Shown here one piece after another: positions 38,240-46,375 of a stretch of DNA of 64,000 nucleotides. The notes below the pieces were generated by a model, which worked only from the letters and a program-made list of their open reading frames with translations, searched no databases and had not been told where the DNA came from. Position 1 is the stretch's first letter; each line of letters opens with the position of its first letter. This DNA is from Microbacterium sp. 1.5R (lineage in GTDB: Bacteria; Actinomycetota; Actinomycetes; Actinomycetales; Microbacteriaceae), in contig NZ_VDRC01000001.1 in NCBI RefSeq assembly GCF_007667425.1, positions 62,001 through 126,000 on the forward strand, written 5' to 3'. A program made the translations under genes and the position numbers.

Positions 38240-38617
38240 TGAGGCGAATGGGCCGACCTGTACGCCGGGTTCTGTTCCGGGGTTCTTCGCCCCTTCGACG
38301 GTCATCTCTCTCGGCGACACGTTGCCGTGGCACTCTAGCGGTCTACCCGAGGACTCGGCGGGCCGCGTCATCATCCTCTGTCTGACCTTGCTCCGGACGA
38401 GGTTTACCTGGCGGGCCATGTCACCATGGCCCCCGGTGGTCTCTTACACCACCCTTTCACCCTTACCCCCGACCTGACGGTCAGGGGCGGTCTGCTCTCT
38501 GTGGCACTGTCTCGCGGATCACTCCGGGTGGGCGTTACCCACCGTCCTGCCCTGTGGAGCCCGGACGTTCCTCGGTGCGGTCTCCCGCCACGCGACCGTC
38601 CAGTCGACCCATTCGCG
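38240..38617 (-). ncRNA. rnpB: RNase P RNA (bacterial type A)
   Basis: The catalytic RNA of RNase P trims tRNA 5' ends. On the minus strand the conserved core GAGGAACGTCCGGGCTCC lies at 38556-38573, and the 3' core AGAACCCGGCGTACAGG is also present. Helix P1 forms between 38603-38616 and 38244-38257, 14 pairs with one G-U. The 5' end is placed at about 38617 because a TAGACT -10 ends 6 nt upstream. No protein gene lies in this stretch on either strand. The gene abuts the stop of the polymerase gene, so its promoter lies at that gene's 3' end. Confidence 0.93.
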
Positions 38618-38623
38618 TCGTCC

Positions 38624-38629
38624 AGTCTA
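38624..38629 (-). promoter_or_regulatory. -10 box of rnpB
   Basis: TAGACT followed by GGACGA, with the predicted RNA 5' end at about 38617. It lies between the stop codon of the polymerase gene (38638) and the RNA; the -35 region falls inside that gene. Confidence 0.55.
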
Positions 38630-38637
38630 CGCGGGCG

Positions 38638-40338
38638 CTACTTCTCCGCCGACTCCGCGATGCGCAGATCCAGCGGCACATCGATGGGGAAGTCTCCGAA
38701 GAGCCGACGAGTCGCGACGGCCGCCGCCTCGCGCACGGCATCCGCCGCCGCCTCCGCCTGTTCCTCCGGCACGTGCAGGATGACCTCGTCGTGCAGGAAG
38801 AACGCGAGATGCGGTCGGGTACGGAACACTCCGGATGCCGGCGCCGGGCGCGGCGCCTCCGGGAACTGCTGCAGGCGATGTCGGATCTCGGCGAGCCAGA
38901 TGAGCGACCACTCCGCAGCGGTGCCCTGCACCACGAAGTTGCGGGTGAAGCGTCCCCAGTCTCGAGCGCGACGTCGGGCGACGGTCACGTCGCTCGGCTC
39001 GGCGTCGGCGTCCGTCGCCCGTGCCTGCATCCGCGCCCATTCGTCCGACGGCCGCGGTGACGACCGGCCCAACCAGGTCGACACGACCCCGCCGTCCTCA
39101 CCGATGCGCGCCGCCTCGTCGACGAGCGCCATCGCCCGCGGATACACCTTGCGGAGTCTGGGCACGAGGCGGCCGCTGTCTCCGGTCGTCGCGCCGTACA
39201 TCGCCCCGAGGACCGCATACTTGGCCTCCTCGCGCGTGCCGACCGCGCCGGTCGCCACGACCCCCGCGTACAGATCCGCCCCTTGCGCCGCGCGCGCCAT
39301 AGCCCTGTCGCCCGCCATCGCCGCGAGCATCCGAGGCTCCAACTGCGCGACGTCGGCGACCACGAGTCGCCACCCCGCGTCGGCGCGCACCGCCCGGCGC
39401 AGGCTCCGCGGGATCTGCAGCGCCCCGCCCCCGGCCGACGCCCAGCGCCCGGTGACGACCCCGCCCGGGATGTAGACGGGACGGAAGCGTCCGTCATGCA
39501 CCCACTCGGCGAGCCACGCCCACCCGTTGGCGCTGAGCAGCCGCGCGAGCTTCTTGTACGCCAGGAGCGGCCCGACGACCGCATGGTCGTGCCTCGCGAG
39601 CTCCCAGCGCCCGGTCGACTCGACCTGCACACCCACCCGGTGCAGCGCGCGCAGGAGCTTCGGCTGGCTGTCGAGGTTGAGCGCGGGGTCGCCGAGGATG
39701 CTGCGGACTCGATCTGCCTCGCCGACCATCACGCTGGGCAGCCCACCAGCGAGAGGACGACTGCCGAGCGTGTCGACGAGTATCCGGTCGTGGATCGTCT
39801 CGCTCCACGGCAGGCCGGCGGCGCGCATCTCCTCCGCGATCAGCCCGCCTGCCGACTCAGCGGAGGTGAGGAGCCCGAGCCGCCCGTCGCCCGAAGAGTC
39901 GATGACCCGCCGCTGCAGGCGGAACTGGTCGAGCAGGGCCGCGACGGAGTCGGCGCTCGTAGGCTGTTCCAGGGCGTCGAACAGCGACGGGGCATCCTCG
40001 ACGACCGGGTCCTGCCGCACCCACTCAGGGGACGGGGCGAGCGGCCGCGCGACCTGATCGGTGTCGCGGAGGATCGCGTGGCACAGCAGGAGGTCGTGCG
40101 TCCGGGTGAGGCGCACCCCCATCGCGAGCAGCGGGGCGTAGACCTCTCGGGCGGTGCGGATGATCCAGCGGGGCGTGTCTTCGCGTTCCTCGGCCGCGAC
40201 CCACGCCGCCACGGCGTCGTCCCCGAGAGTGTGCCGATGCCGCTCCTCCCCCGCGTCGTCGAGCTCGACCGCCGTCCATCCACGCGGGTTCTCGCGCGCC
40301 AGCACGATCCGGCGCTCGGGGGTGCGCCGCGAGGTCAC
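38638..40338 (-). CDS. Bifunctional 3'-5' exonuclease/DNA polymerase (actinobacterial family-A)
   Basis: This family-A polymerase-like protein of 566 residues is the short actinobacterial type without a 5' nuclease domain. Polymerase motif A appears as VVADVAQLEPRMLA (Asp kept, DYSQIELR-like), motif B as EEAKYAVLGAMYGA and motif C as FFLHDEVILHV (His-Asp-Glu kept). The N-terminal 3'-5' exonuclease region is weakly conserved and its metal residues are hard to assign. It is probably a repair or accessory polymerase. It starts with GTG; the upstream zinc-ribbon gene ends 25 bases before it on the same strand. Confidence 0.87.
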   Translation of the reverse strand: MTSRRTPERRIVLARENPRGWTAVELDDAGEERHRHTLGDDAVAAWVAAEEREDTPRWIIRTAREVYAPLLAMGVRLTRTHDLLLCHAILRDTDQVARPLAPSPEWVRQDPVVEDAPSLFDALEQPTSADSVAALLDQFRLQRRVIDSSGDGRLGLLTSAESAGGLIAEEMRAAGLPWSETIHDRILVDTLGSRPLAGGLPSVMVGEADRVRSILGDPALNLDSQPKLLRALHRVGVQVESTGRWELARHDHAVVGPLLAYKKLARLLSANGWAWLAEWVHDGRFRPVYIPGGVVTGRWASAGGGALQIPRSLRRAVRADAGWRLVVADVAQLEPRMLAAMAGDRAMARAAQGADLYAGVVATGAVGTREEAKYAVLGAMYGATTGDSGRLVPRLRKVYPRAMALVDEAARIGEDGGVVSTWLGRSSPRPSDEWARMQARATDADAEPSDVTVARRRARDWGRFTRNFVVQGTAAEWSLIWLAEIRHRLQQFPEAPRPAPASGVFRTRPHLAFFLHDEVILHVPEEQAEAAADAVREAAAVATRRLFGDFPIDVPLDLRIAESAEK

Positions 40339-40363
40339 GTCCGGCGCGCTCGCGGCGCAGGGG

Positions 40364-41095
40364 TCACAGGCCGGATTCCTCGGTGCGCACGAGGATGCAG
40401 CCGCACTCGGGGCATGAGACGACGGCGTCCTCCGCCGCTCGGCGGATCTCGTTCAGGTCGGTGCTGGGGAGCACGATGCGACAGCCCTCGCAGGTTCCGC
40501 GGGTCAGCAGAGCGGCGCCGGAGCTGTTCACGGCGCGACGCGTGTACTCGCCGAGCAGCGGAGCCGGCACGGTAGCGGCCACGGCCTCCCGGTCGCGCAC
40601 GAGCTGGGCACCGAGCTCGGTCGCCGCGGCCACGTCGGCCTTGGCCTGCGTCGTGAGAGCAGTGCCCTCGGTGGTGGTCGTGTCGAGCAGCGCCTGCTGG
40701 GCCGCCACCGCGGCATCCGCGTCTTCGACCCTGCCCATCACGTCGAGCTGCGCGTCTTCCAGGTCGCTCTGCCGACGGGCGAGGCTGGCGATCTCGTGCT
40801 CGAGAGCCTGCGCCTCCTTGGGGTTCGTGGCCGCGGCGAGGCGATCAGCGTCGCGCTCCCTGCGCTTCTCGACCAGGGCGACGTCCGACTCGATCCTCGC
40901 CAGCTCGGTGCGCACGTCGTCGCGGGTGCCGGTGAGGGCGGTGAGTTCGCGGAGCTGCTCCTGCCGGATCGCGACGAGCTCGGAGATGCGGGCGGCCTGC
41001 GTCGGCTTGGTGCGCGCGCGCTCCGTCCGGTCGATGCGCCGGTCGAGGTCGGCGATGTCGAGAAGGGTGCGCTGGTGCTCGGGGCTGGCGTTCAC
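40364..41095 (-). CDS. Coiled-coil zinc-ribbon protein (zf-RING_7/CT398-like)
   Basis: This 243-residue protein has two parts. Residues 5-170 form a long coiled coil (DLDRRIDRTERARTK, RERDADRLAAATNPKEAQAL). The C-terminus is a four-cysteine ribbon: RGTCEGCRIVL and VSCPECGCILVR. This matches the CT398/zf-RING_7 family found in most actinobacteria, whose function is uncertain though flagellar or envelope links were proposed for relatives. The GTG at 41095 follows TAGATT by 7 nt, suggesting a leaderless mRNA. The polymerase gene follows it. Confidence 0.87.
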   Translation of the reverse strand: MNASPEHQRTLLDIADLDRRIDRTERARTKPTQAARISELVAIRQEQLRELTALTGTRDDVRTELARIESDVALVEKRRERDADRLAAATNPKEAQALEHEIASLARRQSDLEDAQLDVMGRVEDADAAVAAQQALLDTTTTEGTALTTQAKADVAAATELGAQLVRDREAVAATVPAPLLGEYTRRAVNSSGAALLTRGTCEGCRIVLPSTDLNEIRRAAEDAVVSCPECGCILVRTEESGL

Positions 41096-41102
41096 GCTCT
41101 CA

Positions 41103-41108
41103 AATCTA
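41103..41108 (-). promoter_or_regulatory. -10 box of the zinc-ribbon gene, leaderless
   Basis: TAGATT followed by 7 nt and then the GTG at 41095. Confidence 0.45.
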
Positions 41109-41146
41109 CTCGCTGGGTCGGACCCGCGGATGCCGGGGCCCGCTCG

Positions 41147-41569
41147 TCACGACACGTCGCCGTCGACGTACAGCCAGCGGCGGCCTTCTCGGACGAACCT
41201 GCTGCGCTCGCGCAGCGTCCCCCGCTCGGGTCCCTGCTGCCAGGCGGCGGCGAACTCGACGATCCCGTCCCTGTCGAACGGTCCTCCACCTGTCCGATCG
41301 ACGATCACGAGCCGCCGCCAGACGAGATCCTCGTCGAGGTCGACCATCTTCGGGCGTGTCGAGGGATGCCAGGTCACGAGAAGATGACCCACATCGCCAC
41401 GAGAGAACGCGGTGTAGCGCGACCTCATTAGTCGCTCGGCGGTCGGCGCGGGAGCCCCGCCGAGCACCGGCCCGCAGCACGCCGGGAACAGGTCGCCCGA
41501 ACCGCACGGGCATCGGAGCGTATCCTGCCCGCTGCCGCCGTCCGGCGCCATGGCCTCCGCTCGCGTCAC
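41147..41569 (-). CDS. YchJ family protein with SEC-C-type metal motif
   Basis: This 140-residue protein has an N-terminal zinc motif LRCPCGSGDLFPACCGP of the SEC-C type, followed by the YchJ core: PTAERLMRSRYTAFSRGDVGHLLVTWHPSTRP and VEFAAAWQQG. The fold is NTF2-like; the biological role is not known. The start is GTG at 41569, six bases after TACGCT on the minus strand. That box overlaps the -10 of the divergent aldo/keto reductase gene within one palindrome, so both genes appear to be leaderless and jointly controlled. Confidence 0.85.
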   Translation of the reverse strand: MTRAEAMAPDGGSGQDTLRCPCGSGDLFPACCGPVLGGAPAPTAERLMRSRYTAFSRGDVGHLLVTWHPSTRPKMVDLDEDLVWRRLVIVDRTGGGPFDRDGIVEFAAAWQQGPERGTLRERSRFVREGRRWLYVDGDVS

Positions 41570-41574
41570 CGCTC

Positions 41575-41586
41575 CAGCGTACGCTG
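41575..41586. promoter_or_regulatory. Palindromic shared -10 for divergent leaderless genes
   Basis: CAGCGTACGCTG is a perfect 12-bp palindrome. TACGCT reads on the + strand (41580-41585) and on the - strand (41581-41576), and each copy is followed by 6 nt and then a start codon (ATG 41592, GTG 41569). Confidence 0.6.
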
Positions 41587-41591
41587 ACGGC

Positions 41592-42431
41592 ATGACCGCT
41601 CTCCCCCAGTTCACCGCTCACAACGGCTTCTCCCTGCCCGCACTCGGCCTCGGCACCTATGCGCTCAACGGCGACGCGGGAGCGGATGCCGTCACCACCG
41701 CCATCGGCGCGGGCTACCGGCTCCTCGACTCGGCCTTCAACTACGAGAACGAGGGGTCGGTCGGGCGCGGAGTCCGGCAGTCGGACGTCGACCGCTCGGA
41801 CATCATCGTCACGACCAAGCTCCCCGGCCGCCACCACGCCCGCGCGAAAGCCGTCGCGAGCATCGAGGAGAGCCGGTCGCGACTGGGCCTCGATGCCACC
41901 GACCTGCACCTCATCCACTGGCCGAACCCGGGCCAGGACGAATACGTACAGGCCTGGGAGGCGCTCGTCGACGCGCAGCAGCGCGGGATCGTGCGACAGA
42001 TCGGCGTCTCGAACTTCCTGCCGGAGCATCTGGAGCGCATCGAGCGCGAGACCGGCGTGCGTCCCGTCGTCAACCAGATCGAGATCCACCCCTACTTCCC
42101 GCAGACCGAGCAGCTCGCCTACCACCGCGAGCACGGCATCCTCACCGAGGCGTGGAGCCCGCTCGGGCGCGCGAAGGAGCTGCTCGACGAATCGGTGGTC
42201 GCCGAGGTCGCCTCCGCGCACGGCATCACGCCCGCGCAGACGGTGCTCGCCTGGCACGTGGCCCGCGAGACGGTGGCGATCCCCAAGGCGTCATCGCTCG
42301 AGCACCAGCAGTCGAACCTCTCGGCGGGCGCGATCGTGCTGGACGCCGCGGAGGTCGAGGCGATCACCGCGCTCGGCCGTGCCGACGGCCGTCTGTTCGA
42401 CGCCGACCCCCGCACGCACGAGGAGTCCTGA
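41592..42431 (+). CDS. Aldo/keto reductase (2,5-diketo-gluconate reductase-like)
   Basis: This NADPH-dependent (beta/alpha)8 reductase of 279 residues has the full catalytic tetrad: Asp46 and Tyr51 in LLDSAFNYENE, Lys76 in TTKLPG, and His109 in LIHWPNP. The cofactor segment AIPKASSLEHQQSNL follows near the C-terminus. It resembles bacterial AKR5-type enzymes that reduce small carbonyls; its substrate is unknown. The ATG at 41592 is chosen because it follows the shared palindromic -10 by 6 nt. An upstream in-frame ATG at 41550 would lie inside the divergent gene. Confidence 0.9.
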   Translation: MTALPQFTAHNGFSLPALGLGTYALNGDAGADAVTTAIGAGYRLLDSAFNYENEGSVGRGVRQSDVDRSDIIVTTKLPGRHHARAKAVASIEESRSRLGLDATDLHLIHWPNPGQDEYVQAWEALVDAQQRGIVRQIGVSNFLPEHLERIERETGVRPVVNQIEIHPYFPQTEQLAYHREHGILTEAWSPLGRAKELLDESVVAEVASAHGITPAQTVLAWHVARETVAIPKASSLEHQQSNLSAGAIVLDAAEVEAITALGRADGRLFDADPRTHEES

Positions 42432-42450
42432 GTCTCCCTCCGCGGAGTCG

Positions 42451-43320
42451 TCAGACCCGCTGCGTGCCGATCACGCGGAGCAGCTCGAGCTTGCTGGCCG
42501 AGTCCGTCCCGGGAGCCGCCGTCAGCACGACCAGCGTCTGCGATTCGTCCTCAGTGAAGAGCGCCTGGCAGTCGACCTCGATCTCGCCGATCTCGGGATG
42601 GATGAGCACCTTGTGGTCGTCGAACCGCCGGCGGACCTCGTGCACCTCCCACAGGGCGGCGAACTCGGGGCTCTGCACGGTCAGCGCCCGGACGATGTCG
42701 CCGGCGCGGGACTTCTCGCCCATGACCCCGTAGGCCGCCCTGAGCGACGCCACGAGCACGCGGCTGCGGTGGTCGTGATCGGCCTCGGGGTACCGGCGGC
42801 GCTCCCCCGCGACGTCGACGAACCACCGGTGGATTCCGCTGCGGTCGAGTCCCTCCAGTGCGCTGGCATCGCCGAGCAGAGCTTTCGCGGGGTCGTTCTG
42901 CACCAACACCTCGTCGAGCACCGAGACGATGAACGCAGGGGTGTCGTCCAGACGGTCGAGAACGCGCAGCATGCCCGGATGCACGTAATCGGTGAACAGG
43001 GCGCGGTCGGGCGCGCTGTGCCCGCTCACCCGATGCAGGTAATCCCGCTCGTCCGGGCTGAGTCGCAGCGCTCGCGCGAGCGAGGCGAGGATCTGGACGC
43101 TCGGCTGCGGGCCGCGGCGCTGCTCCAGACGGGTGTAGTAGTCGGTCGACATCGCCGCGAGCTGCGCCACCTCCTCGCGTCGCAGTCCTGGCGTGCGTCG
43201 TCGGGCTCCGGTGCTCAGGCCGACGTCACCTGGCTGCAACCGCTCGCGACGCGCGAGAAGGAAGTCGGCGAGTGCGTCTCTGTCCACCTCCTCAGTATCC
43301 CGCGCACCGGACTCGCCCAT
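42451..43320 (-). CDS. MmyB-like HTH (XRE family) transcriptional regulator
   Basis: This 289-residue regulator has an N-terminal XRE helix-turn-helix (TPGLRREEVAQLAAMSTDYYTRLEQRRG) and a C-terminal MmyB ligand-binding PAS-like domain (PAFIVSVLDEVLVQNDPAKALLG, then ALTVQSPEFAALWEVHEVRRR), which in relatives binds a fatty acid. It is divergent from an SDR gene, a pairing common in actinobacteria, and probably represses it. Three half-sites TCCCTGGA lie over its start and in the promoter region, so self-control is likely. The ATG at 43320 falls inside the first half-site; an internal GTG is a possible later start. Confidence 0.85.
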   Translation of the reverse strand: MGESGARDTEEVDRDALADFLLARRERLQPGDVGLSTGARRRTPGLRREEVAQLAAMSTDYYTRLEQRRGPQPSVQILASLARALRLSPDERDYLHRVSGHSAPDRALFTDYVHPGMLRVLDRLDDTPAFIVSVLDEVLVQNDPAKALLGDASALEGLDRSGIHRWFVDVAGERRRYPEADHDHRSRVLVASLRAAYGVMGEKSRAGDIVRALTVQSPEFAALWEVHEVRRRFDDHKVLIHPEIGEIEVDCQALFTEDESQTLVVLTAAPGTDSASKLELLRVIGTQRV

Positions 43321-43357
43321 CCAGGGACCGCGGATCCCTGGATACCCCGTCCCTGGA
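43319..43357. promoter_or_regulatory. Operator with three TCCCTGGA half-sites
   Basis: The inverted repeat ATCCAGGGA-N7-TCCCTGGAT (43319-43343) is followed by a third half-site TCCCTGGA at 43350-43357. Spacing between copies is about 15 bases. It is the likely binding site of the MmyB-like regulator between the divergent genes. Confidence 0.6.
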
Positions 43358-43389
43358 GAGACCGCCGGGTCGGGGCGCAGAGTGGAGCC

Positions 43390-44154
43390 ATGGACATCAG
43401 CGGAAACACCATCTTCATCCCCGGAGCAACGAGCGGCATCGGACTCGCGCTCGCGCAGCGGTTCGCCGAGCGCGGTAACACGGTCATCGTCGGCGGACGA
43501 CGCACCGAACTGCTGGAGCGGATCGCCGCCGAGAACCCCGGCATCCACACGGTACGGATCGATACGACGGATGCCAACAGCATCCGTTCCGCGGCAGCCG
43601 AGGTGATCGCCTCGCATCCCGATCTGAACGTGCTGATCACGATGGCCGGGATCATGCGCACCGAGGACTGGACGACATCGACCGGGTTCCTCGAGACGGC
43701 TGAGGCGATCGTGACGACGAACCTGCTCGGCCCCATCCGGCTCATCGCCGCCTTCATCGACCACCTCGTCACGCGGCCGGACGCGACGATCATGACCGTC
43801 TCGTCAGGTCTCGCGTTCGCTCCCCTGCGCGTGACTCCCACCTACAACGCCACGAAGTCCGCCATCCACATGCTCAGCGAATCCGTGCGACTGCAGCTCG
43901 CCGGTACGAGCGTCGCCGTGCAGGAGCTCGAGCCGCCGGCGGTGCGCACCGCCCTGATGCGCGGCCAGGAGTCGAGCGACTTCGCCATGCCGCTCGACGA
44001 CTTCGTCTCGGAGGTCATGGGGATCATCGAGTCCCAGCCCGACGCGCGCGAGATCCAGGTCGAGAACGTCAAGTTCCTCCGCTACGGCGAGGCACGAGGC
44101 GACTACGAGCAGGTGGTGGTGACTCTGAACCACCGCGACCCGCACGGGAACTGA
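43390..44154 (+). CDS. SDR family oxidoreductase (DltE-like)
   Basis: This classical short-chain dehydrogenase of 254 residues has the cofactor motif PGATSGIGLALAQRF near the N-terminus, Ser in MTVSSG, and Tyr152/Lys156 in YNATK. A DltE-like variant is suggested by VQELEPPAVRTALM. Its substrate is unknown, and the divergent regulator probably responds to a related hydrophobic ligand. The ATG at 43390 has GTGGAG 3 nt upstream. A possible hairpin with arms GGTCGACGC (44168-44176) and GCGTCGACC (44195-44203) reaches into the end of the convergent gene. Confidence 0.87.
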   Translation: MDISGNTIFIPGATSGIGLALAQRFAERGNTVIVGGRRTELLERIAAENPGIHTVRIDTTDANSIRSAAAEVIASHPDLNVLITMAGIMRTEDWTTSTGFLETAEAIVTTNLLGPIRLIAAFIDHLVTRPDATIMTVSSGLAFAPLRVTPTYNATKSAIHMLSESVRLQLAGTSVAVQELEPPAVRTALMRGQESSDFAMPLDDFVSEVMGIIESQPDAREIQVENVKFLRYGEARGDYEQVVVTLNHRDPHGN

Positions 44155-44184
44155 TCGGCGGGCGGCTGGTCGACGCCGGAGCGT

Positions 44185-45072
44185 TCAGAGCGCCGCGTCG
44201 ACCGCCTCCTGCACGGTCCGGTGCGTGAACGAGAAGCCGCTCTGCTCCAGTGCCGCCGGGCGCACGTCGGCGTCCGTGAGGAGCAGCGACTCGGCCGCCG
44301 CTCCGAGTGCGAGCTTCAGCGCCCACGCCGGCGCCGGCAGCCAGAACGGACGGTGCATCGTCGCCGCGACCGCGCGCCCCAGGTCGTCGGCCGTGGCGGG
44401 GGTCGGACCCGAGAGGTTGACCGGCCCGGCCAGCTCCGCATCGATCACCTGACGGATGCCGCGCACCTCGTCGTCGAGCGAGATCCAGGGCCACACCTGG
44501 GTGCCACGGCCGAGCGGCCCGGCCAGACCGAACCGCGTGAGCTGGATGAGCGGCGCGAGCACGCCCTGCCGATGCACGATCGGCGCGGTGCGCAGGAGCG
44601 CGACGCGCGTATGGTCGCCGGCCCGCTGCGCTTCGTCCTCCCACCGCACGCAGAGCTTCGCGAGGAACGTGTCGCCAGGTCGCGCATCCTCGGAGAGGAT
44701 CCGGCCCGGTGCCGATCCGTAGTACCCGACGGCGGACGCCGACACGAAGGCGGGTGCTCCGTCGCCCAGCGCGCGCAGTGCCGTGGCGATGGTTCGGGTG
44801 GAGGAGATCCGCGAGTCGACGAGTTCGCGGCGGTAGCGCGGGGTCCACGGCAGGCGCCCGACGCTCGCGCCGCCGAGGGCGACCACCGCACGGGCGCCGT
44901 CGAGCGCGTCCGGGGCCAGGGTCCCGGATGCCGGGTCCCACTGCACCTCATCCGGCGTGCGAGCAGGTCGACGCACGAGCGTCGTGACAGCGATGCCGTC
45001 GGCCCGGAGGGACGAGACGAGAGCCGCCCCGACGAGCCCGGAGGCCCCACTGATCACGATGCGCCCGTCCAT
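44185..45072 (-). CDS. TIGR01777 family epimerase-type oxidoreductase
   Basis: This 295-residue extended SDR shows VISGASGLVGAALVSSL (cofactor loop), VVALGGASVGRLPWTPRYRRELVDSRISST, SASAVGYYGSAPG and the C-terminal DUF1731-type ending NEKPxGFxFxHRTV-like (EQSGFSFTHRTVQEAVDAAL). This set defines TIGR01777 proteins, related to SulA-named epimerases of unknown substrate. It starts with ATG with GGGAG 6 nt upstream. It is convergent with the SDR gene and divergent from the AAA+ ATPase gene, with no operon partner. Confidence 0.88.
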   Translation of the reverse strand: MDGRIVISGASGLVGAALVSSLRADGIAVTTLVRRPARTPDEVQWDPASGTLAPDALDGARAVVALGGASVGRLPWTPRYRRELVDSRISSTRTIATALRALGDGAPAFVSASAVGYYGSAPGRILSEDARPGDTFLAKLCVRWEDEAQRAGDHTRVALLRTAPIVHRQGVLAPLIQLTRFGLAGPLGRGTQVWPWISLDDEVRGIRQVIDAELAGPVNLSGPTPATADDLGRAVAATMHRPFWLPAPAWALKLALGAAAESLLLTDADVRPAALEQSGFSFTHRTVQEAVDAAL

Positions 45073-45190
45073 GCCGGCTCCCTGCCCTCGACCCGCTCGG
45101 AGAAGTCTCCTGCCCCGAGTCTCGCACGGGACGAGGACGACGCGCCCGACTCGACACCGCGCCTTACACCCCGTGAGATCCGACCGATAT

Positions 45191-45196
45191 TACAGT
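45191..45196 (+). promoter_or_regulatory. -10 box of the AAA+ ATPase gene
   Basis: TACAGT in a locally AT-rich spot. It predicts a start near 45203 and a short leader with AGAGGAG before the GTG at 45221. Nothing else is seen in the 148-base gap. Confidence 0.45.
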
Positions 45197-45220
45197 TCGG
45201 GGAGCGCAGGAAGAGGAGAA

Positions 45221-46309
45221 GTGACCACCACCTACATCGAGACCGGCGGGCATGTGCGCGTCTACGACGACGCCGTACGCACCCACCAGGTGTTCCCGCT
45301 CGGCACCTATCGTGTGCACTTCACCTCGAAGGAGGGGTTCAGCCTCATCAAGGTCGACGATCTCACCGTGGGTACGGAGCGCGTGTACGGCGGCCTCGAG
45401 AAGAAGGTCGCCAAGATCTTCCGCTCCTACTCGCTGTCTGAGCGCAGCCTCGGCGTGATGCTCTCGGGTGACAAGGGCATCGGCAAGACCCTCTTCCTGC
45501 GGATGGTCGCCGAGGAGGCACGCGATCAGGCGCTCCCCGTCGTCATCGTCTCGGAGGACAACGAGGGCATCGTGGAATTCCTCGACAGCCTCGACGAATG
45601 CCTCATCGTCTTCGACGAGTTCGAGAAGACCTTCCCGGTGTCGAGGCGGGGTGGCGTCGACGGGTCCAACCGCCAGAACCAGTTCCTCTCGCTCTTCGAC
45701 GGCCTGTCGTCGGTCAAGCGGATCTACTGCCTCACGGTCAACGACATCAACGACGTCAGCGCCTACATCGTGAACCGTCCGGGCCGGTTCCACTACCACA
45801 TGCGCTTCGAGTACCCCGGGCCCGACGAGGTCAGGCAGTACCTCCGCGATCAGGCGCCGTATGCAGACCCCGCCGAGATCGAGAACGTCGCCCTGTTCTC
45901 GCGCAGAGCGCGCCTCAACTACGACCACCTCCGCGCGATCGCGTTCGAGCTGGCGCAGCCGGACACGCTGTTCTCGGAGATCGTGGAGGACCTCAACATC
46001 AAGTCGATCGAGCCGAGCGTCTATCGGATCGAGGCGCGATTCCCCGATGGCAAGGTGTGGTCGGAGGAGACGGAGATGAACCTCTTCGAGCGCGGCGACG
46101 TGGGTCGCACCTACGAGCTGCGCCACTCCACGCGGTCGCTGTTCGTCTCGTTCGTGCCGCGCGACCTCGTGTTCGAGACCGACGGCACGATCATCGTCCC
46201 GATCGACAGGCTCGACCTCGTCGACGACGAGGACGACGAGCCCGAGGTCTACCCGACGAGCGTCAGCATCACTCTCGTGGGGCAGGCCGCGTACGGTTTC
46301 GGACTCTGA
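45221..46309 (+). CDS. Orphan AAA+ ATPase
   Basis: This 362-residue protein has a Walker A GDKGIGKT (residues 83-90), a Walker B CLIVFDEFEK (near 130) and a sensor region YCLTVNDINDV followed by NRPGRFHYHMRFEYPGP, which matches the AAA+ second region (Arg finger and SRH-like). The first 60 residues (TYIETGGHVRVYDDAVR) and the last 110 (FPDGKVWSEETEMNLFER) are unlike families I know. The domain order fits ATPases seen in phages and in some actinobacterial genomes; its partner is not in view. It starts with GTG after AAGAGGAGAA. Confidence 0.7.
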   Translation: MTTTYIETGGHVRVYDDAVRTHQVFPLGTYRVHFTSKEGFSLIKVDDLTVGTERVYGGLEKKVAKIFRSYSLSERSLGVMLSGDKGIGKTLFLRMVAEEARDQALPVVIVSEDNEGIVEFLDSLDECLIVFDEFEKTFPVSRRGGVDGSNRQNQFLSLFDGLSSVKRIYCLTVNDINDVSAYIVNRPGRFHYHMRFEYPGPDEVRQYLRDQAPYADPAEIENVALFSRRARLNYDHLRAIAFELAQPDTLFSEIVEDLNIKSIEPSVYRIEARFPDGKVWSEETEMNLFERGDVGRTYELRHSTRSLFVSFVPRDLVFETDGTIIVPIDRLDLVDDEDDEPEVYPTSVSITLVGQAAYGFGL

Positions 46310-46375
46310 GACGGGGCCGCCGCCTCGACGACGTCGCGTGCGAGCCCCCGGTCCCGGGATCTGCGCGGTCGCGTG

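Noticed and set aside
38426..39475. A 349-codon open frame running across rnpB and the polymerase gene
   Set aside because: It overlaps the conserved core of RNase P RNA and the polymerase motifs, and its composition is unlike a protein.
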